DNA of 64,000 nt from Hofstenia miamia (GCA_004352715.1 SCFE01000004.1:2521908-2585907), one strand, 5' to 3'; positions 1 through 13,060 are shown, numbered from the stretch's first letter. A program made the numbers and translations. Notes: generated by a model from the sequence alone, not told the origin.

Positions 1-376
1 CCCCAGCCACTGGGCGTCATAGAAAATGAGAAGGTTAAGATACTGTGGGATTTCAACATACAGACGAGCAAAGTGATAGAAGCACGGAGATCAGACACAG
101 TAGTGGTAGACAAAGAGAAAAGATTCTGAACAGTGATAGACATAACAGTACCAAGGGGAAAATGTAGAAAGCAAAGAGAAAGAGAAAATAGAAATAGAAA
201 GGCTGTGGAAGTTAAAGAAAGTTGAAGTAGTCCCGGTAGTTGTAGGAGCACTAGTAGCAGTGAGTAAGAAGCATAAGAGATACTTGGAGGAGTTGGGAGT
301 ACCAAAGTGGGAGGGGTGTAGCACTGAAGGCAGCAGTGTTAGGAACAACAAGGGTCCTGCCAACCCTGGCCTGCAT
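1..376 (+). mobile_element. 3' end of a LINE (non-LTR retrotransposon), degenerate
   Basis: Frame 1 from base 1 reads PQPLGVIENEKVKILWDFNI and then DTVVVDKEK before a TGA at 127-129. After frame changes, the downstream frame gives VEVVPVVVGAL and RYLEELGVP and ends about base 376. The motif order ILWDFNIQT, then VVVDK, then a PVVxGAL-like segment is the carboxy-terminal tail of reverse transcriptases from animal LINEs, which are often annotated as R2/type-1 pol proteins. The window starts inside this tail, so the polymerase core lies upstream and out of view. The stop codon and at least one frameshift show that it is dead. The 90-codon ORF on the opposite strand is a shadow. The LINE clade cannot be told from this fragment. 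Confidence 0.75.
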
Positions 377-1006
377 ATCTTTTAGTTTCTTTTAGTCATT
401 TTATATATTATCAAAGATTCGCTCATGCTCCAGAACAGTTACAATGTTAATGAGATCAAAATCATTTAATACTCGATTAGTGACAAATTTTCTCATGATG
501 CCTCAACATAGTTTGCTAAAGGTACTGATATTATATGACCTGAACAGATTCAAAAGCACTGCACATGAGGAATTTTTTGTCTAAGAAGATATAAAGTACG
601 GCTTATTAAGCATTTATCCCTTCGCCCTACCCATCGGTTATAAAGATCAACAACTCGATTTAATACTCCTTAAGAGGCTTTTAAATAATTGTTACAATCT
701 GGATGTATTTTCACATGTACATATTTCCAGTGATCCAATATGACGATCTTCAAAATCTTTCAGAATTTTCTCTAGCTAACTTGATCCACACTGACACTAA
801 TATAAATTTACAATTAACAAATTACACCTGGAAGAAGCTTACTTCATAGCATTACAAAGAAAAATTTAGTGCACATTTTTTATTATGTTTCTGCCAAAAT
901 TGTGCTAATTTCTCCATATACTTTTCTATTACAGATAGCTGTATTATTTGACTTCAATTATTCAGTTTTTTGTTGTAATTGACAAAAATTAAATTCTTTT
1001 TATTAA
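377..1006. other. Gene-free AT-rich stretch
   Basis: I see no coding signal, RNA gene or bounded repeat here. The first part may be the 3' untranslated region of the LINE. Confidence 0.5.
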
Positions 1007-1092
1007 GGAAGTGATAAGTAGTGTGATCAAGGGAATACATAATGCAAGTAAAGAAGAATTCTTTGAGATCCTCTTTCAAGATTGGTGTATAG
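1007..1092 (+). repeat. Inverted repeat pair, left copy
   Basis: The segment beginning GGAAGTGATAAGTAGTGTGA and ending ATTGGTGTATAG matches the reverse complement of 2109-2172, with a 22-nt extra stretch in this copy. Both copies read open in the same relative frame (EVISSVIKG here, EVMNRVIKG in the other), so they may be remnants of one coding repeat. About 1 kb lies between them and holds no gene I recognise. I cannot name the family. Confidence 0.6.
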
Positions 1093-2108
1093 TTTTTCAC
1101 AAAACAATTGTAAATGATTATTGTATGTTGGACAACTGAAAAATGTGTCTCAAGAAATTCACCTTCATTTAAAGAATGTGAGAAAAGAATTAATATTAAC
1201 TCTTAAGAGGCAAATTTGCATTATTAATATTCATAATCGTATTCAAACAAACTTGGTGTATGACTTAGACTTTCTTACTAACTCAAATTTAATTTCATTC
1301 GGAAATTGGGCGAGGAGAAGAATATTTAGAAGGCAGAATCTCCCGTTAGTCAATAAACATCTCTTACTTGACTCACCATCTTCAAGTTTAGGTTTAAACA
1401 TTCTCAACACGAGTTGAATAAGCATTTTTCCATGCCCTACACTATTATATTATACTTGTAAACATGACTCTCAGATAGTTTTTTTTCACAAAAACGTGAC
1501 TTTACAAAACTTTTGTTTCTAACTTATTTTATATATGCCTATGTATACAATTCTTATAAAAGCTTCTTCTAAAAAGATGATTCAAGTATTATCAAACTCA
1601 ATGGCTTTTTTTCATCGCTATGAAATAAATTTGTTGTGTTGCTCTGGTTTTCTCAATCAGTATAGCTGTTTGGTATTTTGCTTCTATACCTTCCGCCTGT
1701 CAATAATAAATAATGTACAGCAAGCTTGGTGGTAGCAATCAATCTAAATCAAACACAAACACTTTATTTAGGCATCTGTTGTTGCTTGAGAAACACAGCT
1801 TATCTAAAATATGAATTGAAACAATTTAAGTTCTTACACTGATAAGGATACACCCGAATTTTTCAAGAATAATTTTTTTATAAATGTTCTCTAATTTATT
1901 ATGAAATGCTGCTCCTAATCTCTATGCAAAATTAACAGGATTAACATTGAGCTTGACTTAGTCATAAATTCCTTGAAGGAATTAATATTGATTGCATACG
2001 ATTATAAAATATTATATAATCCAAATTTGCTCACTATCGATTAAGTAGTTCTTTTCTCCCACTATTTGGATAAAGGTTAATTTCTTTAAAGCTAGAACAA
2101 ATGTTCCG

Positions 2109-2172
2109 CTATACACCAATCTTCTTTAGTTGTGCATAATATAATCCCTTGATCACCCTATTCATCACTTCC
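2109..2172 (-). repeat. Inverted repeat pair, right copy
   Basis: This is the reverse-complement partner of 1007-1092. Shared blocks include GTGATCAAGGGA, TAAAGAAG and ATTGGTGTATAG. The similarity stops outside these limits, so they look like two opposed copies of a short repeat and not the ends of a mobile element. No target-site duplication was found. Confidence 0.6.
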
Positions 2173-5100
2173 GTATGAAAAAGTTTTCCCTCTTTAATGT
2201 TAGTGATATGTGTTTTTAGATTACAGAACTCACATTAAGTTACGTAAGAAAATTCGACCAATTGTCAAGTTTTTGAAAAAAGTTACTAGGGGCGAAAATT
2301 GGCATTGCTGACTATTATTGCGAATTGATTTGGAACATTACGAAATTTCTTCTAGGCGGAAAAATAGTAAGAAAAATATGATGGTTTATCATTTGTGCAA
2401 TGTTACTTTTCTACGCTACAGACAATTTTTTCATATAATCTAGCCTACACCTATACAGCCATTATTAAGGCTGGCTAGAGCACTTATATGCCCGTGGCTC
2501 AGTCAGAGGCGAGGATTTTAGAACACAGGCTGTCACCCTGTTAGCTTTCCCTAGTTTTAATAGGAAACACCTCCTTCCTTTTGATTGGGCGACCTTTGGA
2601 AATTTCTTTTCTCCATAACTCACAGTTTCTCAAACCCATGTTACCAAAGAAAGACAAATCTGATAATCATTCCCATATTAAGGCTGTACCCCCACAAAGA
2701 ACCTTTATTTGCATTACAAAACTTGCCATTAAATACATACAATCATTTATTCTACTTTGCTCTGTACACAGTATGCACTGCTCTCATTAGTGATTTCTTA
2801 TTAATAAGAAAGTAAACAGCATTAAATAATATGAATTTGTGTGATCAATAATACATTCCCCTCCATCTCCCTACCTAATTAAATAGGGGATGGATGCATC
2901 CCCCGGAATTTGCGCCCATGCTCTTCTAACACCAAATATTTGCCTATCCTTAGCAGTTTGTCTAAGTAAAGTAGTTTAGTTGAACATTTTGCTGATTTTT
3001 CAAATATGAATATGTATTATAAATTAATTAAACTTCATTCTAACGAAATGTTTCAAAATCCATTAAATCCAACATGGAGTATTTCCTAGCATTTATTATG
3101 ATATTGCCACACGTTTTTCAATTACTATTTCACTTGAATTCATTGGAGGAGTTTAGCTTCTCTTCAAATAAGTTTTGAACATTTTGTATACTATAGCATC
3201 AACTTGACAATCGATTATTATCACTCTTCATACTAGTTTAGCAGGCATGCACCCAGAATTCTATTTCCGTGAGGCACAAAATAGAAAACACATAACTTAA
3301 TTTTTTTCATTTTTTCGAGTCCTTTGCCAGGCAAACAAGAATAATCTGCGCAACAAAGTACTTTTGTACAATTTTATATTTGGAAAATGTACTGAAGTCA
3401 GAGTTGGAACCGATCAGGATATTGCTCAACCGGCTGTAACATGCTTTGACAGCCGCCCAGAATATGATATTTGGGACTCGATGGAATATTTTCTCAAAGT
3501 TAGGAAATGAGAACACAGAAGGTTAAAGGTTAAAATTAGAATTTACGAAGTATTCAGATTATCATTACAGATTAAGTCTAAATGTATTTTCAAGTCTCGT
3601 TTCTTTGAAGATCACTTGACTTCAACAGTATCTTCTTTTTAAAGAGTACGATTTTCAGTAATAATGTTTTGGTGGCCAGTAAATTGAAAATTTAGGTCAG
3701 TATTTGGTGATGACCAGCAAAATTCCGTTACTTAGGCCTCTTGTATATAAATGTAATTAAAAATAAAAATAAAAAGCAAATTACAGTATATCACTAATCC
3801 AATACATATAAAACTTAAATTCAATATAATTGAGGTATTGATACGTTCATTACTAAAAACCATATGAAGACATTAAAAAACTGAATTGCTATTGAGCTTT
3901 TTGCAAAAATTGCTTGTTTGCAATTATTCTGATATCGCATTTTCACGAACTTTTTTAAAATGAAAAGAACTTTTAAAATGATCACAAACAATTTCGATTT
4001 TATTTGCATACACTGCCAGAAAACTTTTTGATCTTGCTTTTTAGCACGAAAAATACATTGCTTTCTCCTTGATGTGTAAATAAAGTGGTTTTACCCAATA
4101 ATATTCTAACTGCATTTGCCTAAATAATAGCTGCAATTAACGGAAGAATGTAGCAAAGAATTAATCTCTGGTGGCTTGCACATAATCAGAATCACAACCT
4201 GTTATTTCAGGAATTATGCACTGAAATAATCACTGTGGGTTTTGGGCCTAAGCCAAGTAAGGACTATCAGTGCTCACTACTATGCCACTTCACCAGTCGC
4301 GTAGAACAGATTCCAACTCAATGTTTTGTAAAAAAATTATACCCTTCCGAATAGTTATATCATTGTTAATCTTGCTAGAATAATCGTTTATAAATTTTTG
4401 ATGACTAGAAAAACCAACTTCTCTGTTAATTTATCATTAAACATTAAATTTATTGTTTCTAATTGAGAATGCTATTATTAGATATTAAATATAGTAATTA
4501 ACTATGTAAAAACAATGCAATAGAAGAGCAATGCTATACAATACAACCTAATACTTCATTGCAACAAGAAATTTGATATAAGTTCTAAGCTTTTGACTTC
4601 GTGTATTGTCTCTGCATTAATTGTAAAGTATGTATAAACTTGTTTTCTAATACATGCAAAAAAGAAGATTTGACCTGATTTTTTTACAATCTCTCAGTTT
4701 CAAAAAGAGCACGTGACCCATGTGCGATCACGTCCTATGCACCTATCACTCTAGTTCCCTTTTCATTTATTAGCAAGTATGCAATTGTTCGTACATTTTT
4801 GACTTAGTTGAATTTACAGACTTGTAGAAGCTTTTTCTGCATTTCTCCACAAATCAGGGTAGTTATATTTGATACGCAAATCCAGACCCACTATCATTCT
4901 GTCAATACTATTGTGCGCCTTGCAATGATTTTCATCTTGTTATATATTTGAAGCTTGCTAAAACTAAATTCGGTTGCACAAACAAACGATTTGTTAATAT
5001 ATATATTTTGATATTTAAACCAAATTCTCAGGGCTTGACAGTTGATTAGAATTTCCTAATGACTAGTATGATTTTTAACAGAAGAAATTATATCCTACGA

Positions 5101-8100
5101 TATTGGTGGTAATTCACTTACAATTCTTTCCTTATATTTTTCGGATTTGTTTTAAATATGTTCTTCAAAGACTACCTTTGAGCAATTCCATAGTTTATGA
5201 TATATAAATGATTTCTCTGATCTATGTTATCTCAGTTGTCTTTTCTGCTTAGCTGATGAAAAGATTTTAGCAAATTTTTTCGCCAGTGTATATAAAGAGT
5301 TTTTTGGATATTAATCATAGCGTTATGACAATGGTATGATACTCAATAAACATTTCAGATCTTTCAAGTTCTTATAAGAATTTTTTAAATTGTCACTATA
5401 ATTACAAAGGAATCAGCTTGGTTGTTTAAAGAGTTGTATTGGAGAATGTGGTTTGGTAACTTTGCTTTCCTAGACCAAAATCAACTCTGCATTCCATTAA
5501 TAAATTGCATTTCATTCTGAAATTTTGAAATAACTCAAATTAATATTTAATGGCCAATCTTCAATAACTTTGTTTTTTGAATGGAACAGTTTCAATGTTT
5601 TGCTTTAAAAAGCCAAGTATAATTTTCAAGTCACAGTGACACTTTTAAGAAAACTTATAAGAACTTGAACGATCCTGAAAGATCTTTAAAGTTTAAGATG
5701 GTAACAGTTTCATGGGATTGATCTAGGTGATGAAGCTACTGTTAATTTTTCAATGGTGCTAAGGGTCTTGATATTTTTTTAAGTTCTTTTATCCATATTA
5801 GTATAACCACCTAAAAATCATAAACTGAAAATTTTTAAATTTCAGTAGAAACATTTCCTTCAATGCTTTAATGTACACTAAGTTATGATAATTTATCTGT
5901 TCACAACCGATGCTTGGTACTTATTTATCATGTCAATCGGACAGATGATATAAACTGCGAAATAATCTCAAAAAAGTTTTACATGAATGATAGATTGAGA
6001 TAATTACTAAAGTTTGTCTTACTAGAGTTGCTTGTATAGCTGTATGTGCATTCTGTATTCAAAAGAAATATTTATATTCAAGATCAAAATAATGAACTGC
6101 AAACGAAAATGAAAATCATTTTTTATGTATTGCACTGCTTAATATCTATACCAATTTTTCAATTTTAAAGTAATTTTGCAATTCTATAATCCAATGTATT
6201 ATTTATAAATCTTTGATTCAATTTCATTAAACACATCTAAAAAATAATACATAGCTGTTTTCAATATGATTAGATTGCCCTTCAAATGTTTTGTAACAAT
6301 AGTTTTTGAATAAATTTTTATGCATAATATATAAACTTCAGCTGACAATGGCTCAAAGGAACTATGGACATATTTCAATTTATTTCTCCTGTATATGTAA
6401 TCATCTCATTAAGAAGGTGTGCAGAAATATTGATTACACTTGCACCACAATTACAAAAGTGTATAAAAAATAATTCAACCTAATGCAAATATTCTCCTAT
6501 TTAAAGATGGCTGGGAAGTGTTTGCAAACATTATTATTTTGCAAATATTAACGATGATACTGACCAACAAATAATAACAATTGTCCTCGAGTATGATATG
6601 CAAAAATTCAATAAAGATTATTTGCGTTAAACAGATTAATAAAAGTATCAAAAGTGAAGTTTCTGCAGAAGAACTTACCACATCTGAAAACTATCATATT
6701 AGCATATTGAGTGTTTCTAAAAACGTCTTTAATTCAATTTTTGTATCTATAGCTCAAAACGAAAAAATCTTGACAAAATGAAAATATCTCTAAAATTGCA
6801 AAATGCAAATTATAGCCCAACATTTTGTTTCATAGCTTTAATTTGCTGGGAGCAATCGACAATTCTGCTCTGCATGGGAACGCTTTCACAAAACTTGGAA
6901 AGTATTTGATTCGCGATATATTGAAATATTAACTAAAAATATGATTCTCGAATACGTATGAATGCATGTGATTTGAATTAATATTCTTGTGAAAAAAGTA
7001 AAAGTACATATTTTAGATACAAAACGGGCCATTTGCATACATATAAAAACAATTTTATTAAGAGTGGCATATAGAATTTCATAGTGTATGAATACGAAAG
7101 AAAAAACGAAAATTACTCAGAAATTATCATTACTAAATTTCAAGAAATGGCCGTACCAAATTTAGGAAATGTACAAATTAATATTGTTAACAAAAATTAG
7201 ACCTTTCCTAAAATTGAAAATATTGACATACCAGAACGAATATCGATGAAATTATTGCTATTTTCAGCCTTAACACAATTTTTAGACAAGAAAAGTTTCA
7301 TTTCATTTTGAGGACTACTAAAAAAATTTATAATGCCCGGACACTGTAATTATATGCTCTAAACATTCACAATAACTCGCTTTTTTCATTAAATGCACTT
7401 ATTAAATGAATTAGGCCACAACTTCGTTATCATTAATTGAATTGTAATCAACATTAATAATGAATTGTATCATTTAAGTCCATGATTTGTCATGCTTTAA
7501 AATCAGCTTAGATTTTTGTGCATTGTGTATTTATAGACTGATTCTTATGAACTTCAAGTATGATAATAGGAGTAATAGAAAATAATGAAGTACTAGAGGA
7601 CGCAAATTCTAAACGGTCAATTTATTTCTATAGGTTAGAATCAAGTGTAAAGCAGCACCTAAACGTCATTGGCTCATTTCTAAGTGTATTGACAATTTCT
7701 ATGCAATTTTTTTAAAAATTCCAAAATAATCATCCGCGATTTGCGAAACTTGTAAAGAGGAAATTGTTGGAATATGCATCATCAATGTGTGATCATCCAT
7801 GTAGGGTTGAAAGTGCTGTATTTTAAAACATAATTATTACATCAAATGAGATCTACTTAAAGTTTTTTTATGCTTTGTAACGCTCAGAATTTGGTAGTTA
7901 GCTTTATTTCGCTAACATGTATTTTTGCCAGGGCAAATCATGAATACGAAGATTGGAGAAGAATTGGCCATATTTGTCTATCTTAATGGAATGTTGCTAA
8001 CACACAGTTCTTTCTATTCACTTGATGGTGAGATAGTATAAAAAATAGATTTTTTTGTAAATTTAGAACATTACATATTACAGGAATTATCGAGGAAGGA

Positions 8101-8688
8101 AGGAAGTAAAAGGGGGTTCGTTTGATCAGTCAATATACATTAAGACATACTAAATTAATTTTTGAATTTTAATATATGTTCTTGACCTTTTTGCTTTTTA
8201 TACTGTAATTTCCAAAACGCTGAGGACCATTCTCTGTAGTGGCTTAAGTGTGATAAATAAGGTTTTGGTTAATATATGAAATTTTATTGTGTGAAAGATG
8301 AGCTTTTGACCCACATGGGAATCGTGTGGATTTAGTATTTATCAACATTGTCATATTTATAATTCCTATGAAGTGAATCATAGCTTCTTAATAATTAACT
8401 TTGGTCACGAAATAATTATAAATATAGAGATTAAATTTAGCGCAATATCTAAGTTTACCTTTTGTAATTAAGTTTGCCCATATCAAAACTTTAGCACTTT
8501 TTGCACATTTTTGCTCTTTTTGCTCCTGCTGGCCTTTACCTTATTTGGGGTTGCTATTGACTACCTTTTGAGAGATACCGTATTTTGTGTTACCAATAAA
8601 GAATGTTTTTATACACAACTATTTACAAAACGAAAAAAAATAGTTTTCAAAGCAACCCCGACAGTTTACATTGTTAGAAAAGAGGAAA
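2173..8688. other. Long gene-free AT-rich stretch
   Basis: Only short chance ORFs of about 60 to 76 codons, with low-complexity composition, are present. A somewhat less AT-rich patch lies at about 2,460-2,600. At about 8,660-8,690 a 30-bp segment (ACAGTTTACATTGTTAGAAA and following) recurs at about 8,966-8,996 inside the left inverted arm. I see no RNA gene or bounded element. Confidence 0.45.
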
Positions 8689-9587
8689 AATGCTAGCCAT
8701 GTTGGCTAAAGATCAATACGCCTACATTAAATGCAAAAATCATTTCAGGTTCTGCCTCTGCTGAATGTCATAGATTATACTACGCGTTACCCGCACAAAA
8801 AGCACAGCATCCTCCTGCAAGTATTAGATTTCAGTAAACAACTTAACTACGTAATCAACACTCTTCCATTGTATAAGCTAGCAAAGGGCAATTGATGCAA
8901 GAAATTTGTGGCATGGCCTCAAATAAAGTAAATTAGTTATCAAAGTGAATGGATTAGGTGCTCCAACAGCTTACATTGTTAGAAAAGAGAAAACTGTAAA
9001 AAATATTGTGCTGATCCCCTATGTCTATAGCATGTTAAGATAAGGTAACTTCATAGCTCAATGCACTCGCACTACCAGCCTTGATATTTGCACAAGAATT
9101 TGAATATTTAAAAATCTCGTTTCTCAGTACAACCTTAAAAAGACTGCAGTTGATAGGCAGATAGCGTTTCAGCAGCAACTTCCAAGTGTAAGTTGGTGAA
9201 TTCACATGAACAGGAGATGAGTGAGAAAATTGGCGATTAAGTTCACAAAAACTTCAATAGGTATCGAATGATACATGTAGATGAATAGCATTTTCGTATG
9301 AAAATATTTTTTAAAAAACGTAGTTTAGAGCATTTGATTTTAATCTAAAGCTGTTTTGGGACTGTTGAATAGCAATATAATTTCCATATTTCAGAGTTTC
9401 TTCAGTTTGTTCTAAGCAAACATTAGAGACTTACCTTCAGTCAATCAATCTCGTGTAGTCTCTCAGGACGTATCAATTATATGGTAGTCAACTCGCGATT
9501 GCACGTACTTCGTTGAAGAAGTTTGTGAGCTTCATATCAAATTTAATGTTAAAAATGCTTTTTTATAGAATTTGGGTGGAAATTGGT
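8689..9587 (+). repeat. Left arm of a large inverted repeat (about 0.9 kb)
   Basis: From TGCTAGCC to GGTGGAAATTGGT this sequence is matched, on the other strand, by 15930-16854 with only scattered differences. One 25-base indel occurs near 9,430, where the right arm carries extra sequence next to GCAAACATTAGAG. Similarity ends abruptly at both sides: outward at about 8,689 and inward where a TA microsatellite begins. The arms are 6.3 kb apart. They could be terminal inverted repeats of a large DNA transposon or two opposed copies of an unrelated repeat. No convincing long reading frame runs through the arm. Confidence 0.85.
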
Positions 9588-9588
9588 A

Positions 9589-9591
<3 letters not shown>

Positions 9592-9626
<35 letters not shown>

Positions 9627-9637
9627 TATATATATAA
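9592..9637. repeat. (TA)n microsatellite
   Basis: An alternating TA run with one AA interruption. It directly follows the inner end of the left inverted arm and precedes the mariner relic, so it probably supplied the TA target. Confidence 0.95.
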
Positions 9638-9654
9638 TTGTTATCGGAAAAAAT

Positions 9655-10896
9655 TTAGACAAAATTATTTGCAATTGCAAACTTTATCTAATGAATCTTT
9701 TCAAAAAAACCTTCGTCAATTGATTTCTATTTAGTCGCATTTTTATATCGGTTATTTTTTGAAGATGCACTCATTGTTTGAAGAGCAGCAAAGAGCTTTG
9801 ATTATAGAGTTCAGGATGAACCACCCGGACAAGTCAGTTAGTGAAATAGTTGCTTATTTTACAAGAATGGGAGTTTCAAGAGCAACTGCTTATAATTTAA
9901 AAAAAATTGAAGAAATATTATCAATTGACAAACAAAATGGATCTGGCTGACCAGCAAAAAAATGCCAAAAAGAAATAAAAATAAATTGGTGGAAATTATG
10001 AGTGATCCAACAAAAACTGTTAGCCAACTAAATACAGCTAGAAGCTTTGGAATTGCGCAATCCTATGTTTGTGAAATCGTGCATGATCCAGTTCTGCAAG
10101 CATTCAAGAAACAAAAGGTTGCTTATCGCACTCCAAAACAGCTGGAAACACAAAAATTAAGAATTGGCCGTCTTTATCGTAAGCTCAATGATTCTGGTTC
10201 ACCTGACATCATCATGGAAGACGAAAGCTATTTTGCTCTGTCGCATCACAAACTGCCTGAAAATCAATATTATTATACGACTGCCTGCGATGATACAAAT
10301 GAAGAAGCAAAATATGCACCAATGAAGAAGATTGAAGATACAATTTTAGTCTGGATTGTCATCAGTAAGAATGGAATTTCAAAGCCTTGCTTGATGCGTT
10401 CATCTATGGCAGTTGCAAAGGAAGTCTATGTTGAAAAATAACTTTTACTTCCTTTCATTAATACATACCATTCAAATGGAAAATTTATTTATTTTGGCCA
10501 AATTTGGCTTCATCGCATTATGCCAAATTCACTCTCGACTATATGAATGAAAATGACATCAACTTTGTGCATAAAGATCTTAACCCTCCAGCGTGCCCTA
10601 GCCTAAGGCCTATTGAAGATTATTTTGGGAATGCTAAAGACCTTTGTCTATAAAGGAAATTGGCAAGCCAGCAGCTTAGACCAGCTGAAAGGTATGATAA
10701 AAAGATCAATTCAAAAGGTTGATTCAGATGTTGTCCGTGAGATGATGGTGAATGTGAAGTCTTCTCTTCGTTGTGCGAGAGAACAAGAAACATCATCCAG
10801 TTTCTATTGACACATTAATTTAGGAGCATATCATTTAATTCATGTTATCAAAATATTTTGCTTAGAATTTGAGTAAGCATTTTAAATTTTGTCTAA
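9655..10896 (+). mobile_element. Tc1/mariner element, inactive
   Basis: A transposase relic is flanked by a short inverted pair, TTAGACAAAATT at 9655-9666 and AATTTTGTCTAA at 10885-10896, giving an element of about 1.24 kb, close to the usual mariner size. Both ends sit next to TA-rich DNA, as expected for a family that targets TA. The right-end motif occurs a second time just after the assembly gap (11138-11149), so the gap may hide a collapsed or duplicated terminus. The inverted ends visible are shorter than usual and look eroded. Confidence 0.75.
9759..10810 (+). pseudogene. Mariner-type transposase pseudogene
   Basis: The reading starts MKMHSLFEEQQRALIIEF with a helix-turn-helix region (SRATAYNLKK). 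A TGA at about 9,948 and a shift in an A-run follow. The next frame (9962-10441) carries the first catalytic aspartate in IIMEDESYF. After another stop (TAA at 10440) and a shift come FWPNLASSHYA and PSLRPIEDYFG. In this family the second catalytic residue is the Asp in WPDxA; here the codon is AAT, giving Asn. The acidic pair in PIED lies 37-38 residues further on. At least two stops and two frameshifts plus the Asp-to-Asn change mean that it is dead. Confidence 0.85.
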
Positions 10897-10909
10897 TATA
10901 TATATATAT

Positions 10910-11137
10910 NNNNNNNNNNNNNNNNNNNNNNNNNNNNNNNNNNNNNNNNNNNNNNNNNNNNNNNNNNNNNNNNNNNNNNNNNNNNNNNNNNNNNNNNNNN
11001 NNNNNNNNNNNNNNNNNNNNNNNNNNNNNNNNNNNNNNNNNNNNNNNNNNNNNNNNNNNNNNNNNNNNNNNNNNNNNNNNNNNNNNNNNNNNNNNNNNNN
11101 NNNNNNNNNNNNNNNNNNNNNNNNNNNNNNNNNNNNN
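10910..11137. other. Assembly gap (228 N) inside a TA repeat
   Basis: The gap is entered from a TA run. It is left at ATTTTGTCTAAATT plus a second TA run (about 11,150-11,181). Reading frames crossing it are meaningless. Confidence 0.95.
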
Positions 11138-11146
11138 ATTTTGTCT

Positions 11147-11184
<38 letters not shown>

Positions 11185-11519
11185 GGGTACATATTTGAAT
11201 ACAACCCCATAACCCTATAACCGTGTACGATATATTGAGTTTTTGGAGGACAATACCAAAGCTGTGTGTTTTTCTTGCATTTGATTAATAATAACTCACT
11301 GCGTGACTGTCTAAAAGTTTTGTTAACATGATTTATATTTCAAAAAATCAAGCCAGTAAACAACATATATACACATTCAAAAGCATGTTAGTATTATTTT
11401 TTTTAATTTTAAGTAAAGGAAGCTCCTCCATGATTTATGTGACAGAATAAATCGTAATGGCAGATTTGTTTGATTTTTCATATGCTCTGAAGTTTTTACT
11501 TGATCATTCTCTTTCACAG

Positions 11520-12013
11520 CATTGATTGCTTCCAATTATATCAATTATTATGCAGATTTTGAATGTTATAATGAAAAGGTCTCATTTGACAATGTCAAAT
11601 ACGGGTTAGGAACTAACCTTAAGTGGAACTTACCCGAGGTTTGTAAAGACAACCTTGACTGTAATTTATCTATGCGTGACAAAACTAAAATTTTGTGTAA
11701 TCAATTACCTATTGCTTTTGGATTGTACTTAAAATCTGATATTTCTGAATTATACTGAAAGTATATATTTAGATCAATTCATTGCTTTTAGTAACAAAAG
11801 TTAATGATAAAAGCAAAAATACTTTGAAAGGAATAGCAAAAGTAGAGAAAGAAAAATTAACAATTGATGATTATAAAAATTGTTAGAAACGAATAAAATT
11901 GGTTTTTCTACCAATTATATATTGCAAAATAGAAAACATAAAATAAGATTAATTAATACAGAAAAAATCATCTTTATCACCATTTGATAATAAAAGATAT
12001 TACGTAAATAATT
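11520..12013 (+). pseudogene. Fragments of a protein-primed-type family B DNA polymerase
   Basis: The 5' part (11522-11758) reads NYINYYADFECYNEK. YADFE is the exonuclease I motif (Asp-x-Glu) typical of polymerases from Maverick/Polinton transposons and related virus-like elements, and it is followed by an NQLPIAFGLYL segment that also fits. Only about 100 bp later the sequence reads LTIDDYKNC (11857-11883) and, in another frame, LSPFDNKRYYVNN (from 11974). These resemble the extreme carboxy end of the same polymerases. The palm and catalytic core are missing, so this is an internally deleted, frameshifted relic. It lies between the large inverted arms, which fits a Maverick-like origin, but no capsid, integrase or protease gene of such an element was recognised. 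Confidence 0.6.
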
Positions 12014-13060
12014 TATAATGTATTCCATATGGATATACCCTTTCATATTAAAGTAAAACTATAGGGTAAATTCTGAAAATAGGATGGCTGTAGTTTTTGC
12101 AACAAGCTGCTGTAAAATCTAAAATTTTTGAAAAGCGCACTTTTTCATTATTTAAATCAACATGAAAATGTTAAAAAAATGAAGCTAAAAATGATAATTT
12201 TTAGGTGACTTCATACATTGATCCTCCACTTCTATTATTACTGATACTTTTCAAAGTATTTACTCTATTTTTTGATTTTCTAGACTAAATTAGGTATGTT
12301 AGAATGAAATTTGCGCACTGAACTTGAATATCCTAAATTGAGTTTTAGTAGATTATAAGAGTATATGATACTACATGTATTGTAAAATTCATTTTTCAAC
12401 TAATTGTTTATTAAAAAAATAGCATTCATGGTATTTGAGCTGACTTTAGCGTAATTTGTGAGAGACAGAAACAGTATTAGAAATTCCTGTGCGTTTTACG
12501 TCATGTTCCTGTTAGAAATGAAACTTTTAAGTACATGACTTTTGAAAGTAAGCCTAAATGCTTACTGGATTGAATTTATAGTCAATTGTAAGAACAACCT
12601 GAGACTTCTTCGTGACTCAGTTATTAATTGAAGAACCAAAGAAAGGGGAAATTTATAAATAGGTTAAAACATCTTGATGTATTCATTAATCATTGAACGG
12701 CCATAGTTGATATTTTGAATGAAATTAATCATATTAAATGTGAATTTTTACTTGAAAAATTTTATATTGATTTAAAGTGGGATTTTGCTAGCATATGTAA
12801 CTGAAAATACTTACATGCTGTTAACAAAGTGTCAACACAGTATTATATTTCCAATGATCATGCTAAAAGAAATTTACATTGTTTTTCAATTAATATATGT
12901 AAAAAAGAGCAGTAAGAATCGAACTAAGCATTAAAAATTTCTTATAAGTTTTCAAACATAATCTTTGATTTGAGGAAGTCAAACATCCTCTGCTTAAAAT
13001 AATTGTATGCCTTCAATTCAGAGACCGAACACTGGAGCAGGTAGTTTTTAATTTGTGTCA
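12014..13060. other. Gene-free stretch inside the inverted-repeat structure
   Basis: AT-rich sequence with no recognisable coding relic on either strand. Confidence 0.45.

Noticed and set aside
91-363. 90-codon minus-strand ORF rich in Ser, Phe and Leu
   Set aside because: It is the antisense shadow of the LINE tail, whose plus-strand frames carry recognisable motifs.
8750-8850. IDYTTRYP in the left arm (LDYTTRYP in the right arm), resembling a Gypsy integrase segment
   Set aside because: The similarity is eight residues only, the sequence on both sides does not fit an integrase, and a stop follows shortly.
10869-11212. ORFs spanning runs of N and TA repeats (also at 49852-50358, 51908-52454 and 62334-62900)
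   Set aside because: They are translations of gaps and microsatellites (YIYIYI) and have no coding meaning.
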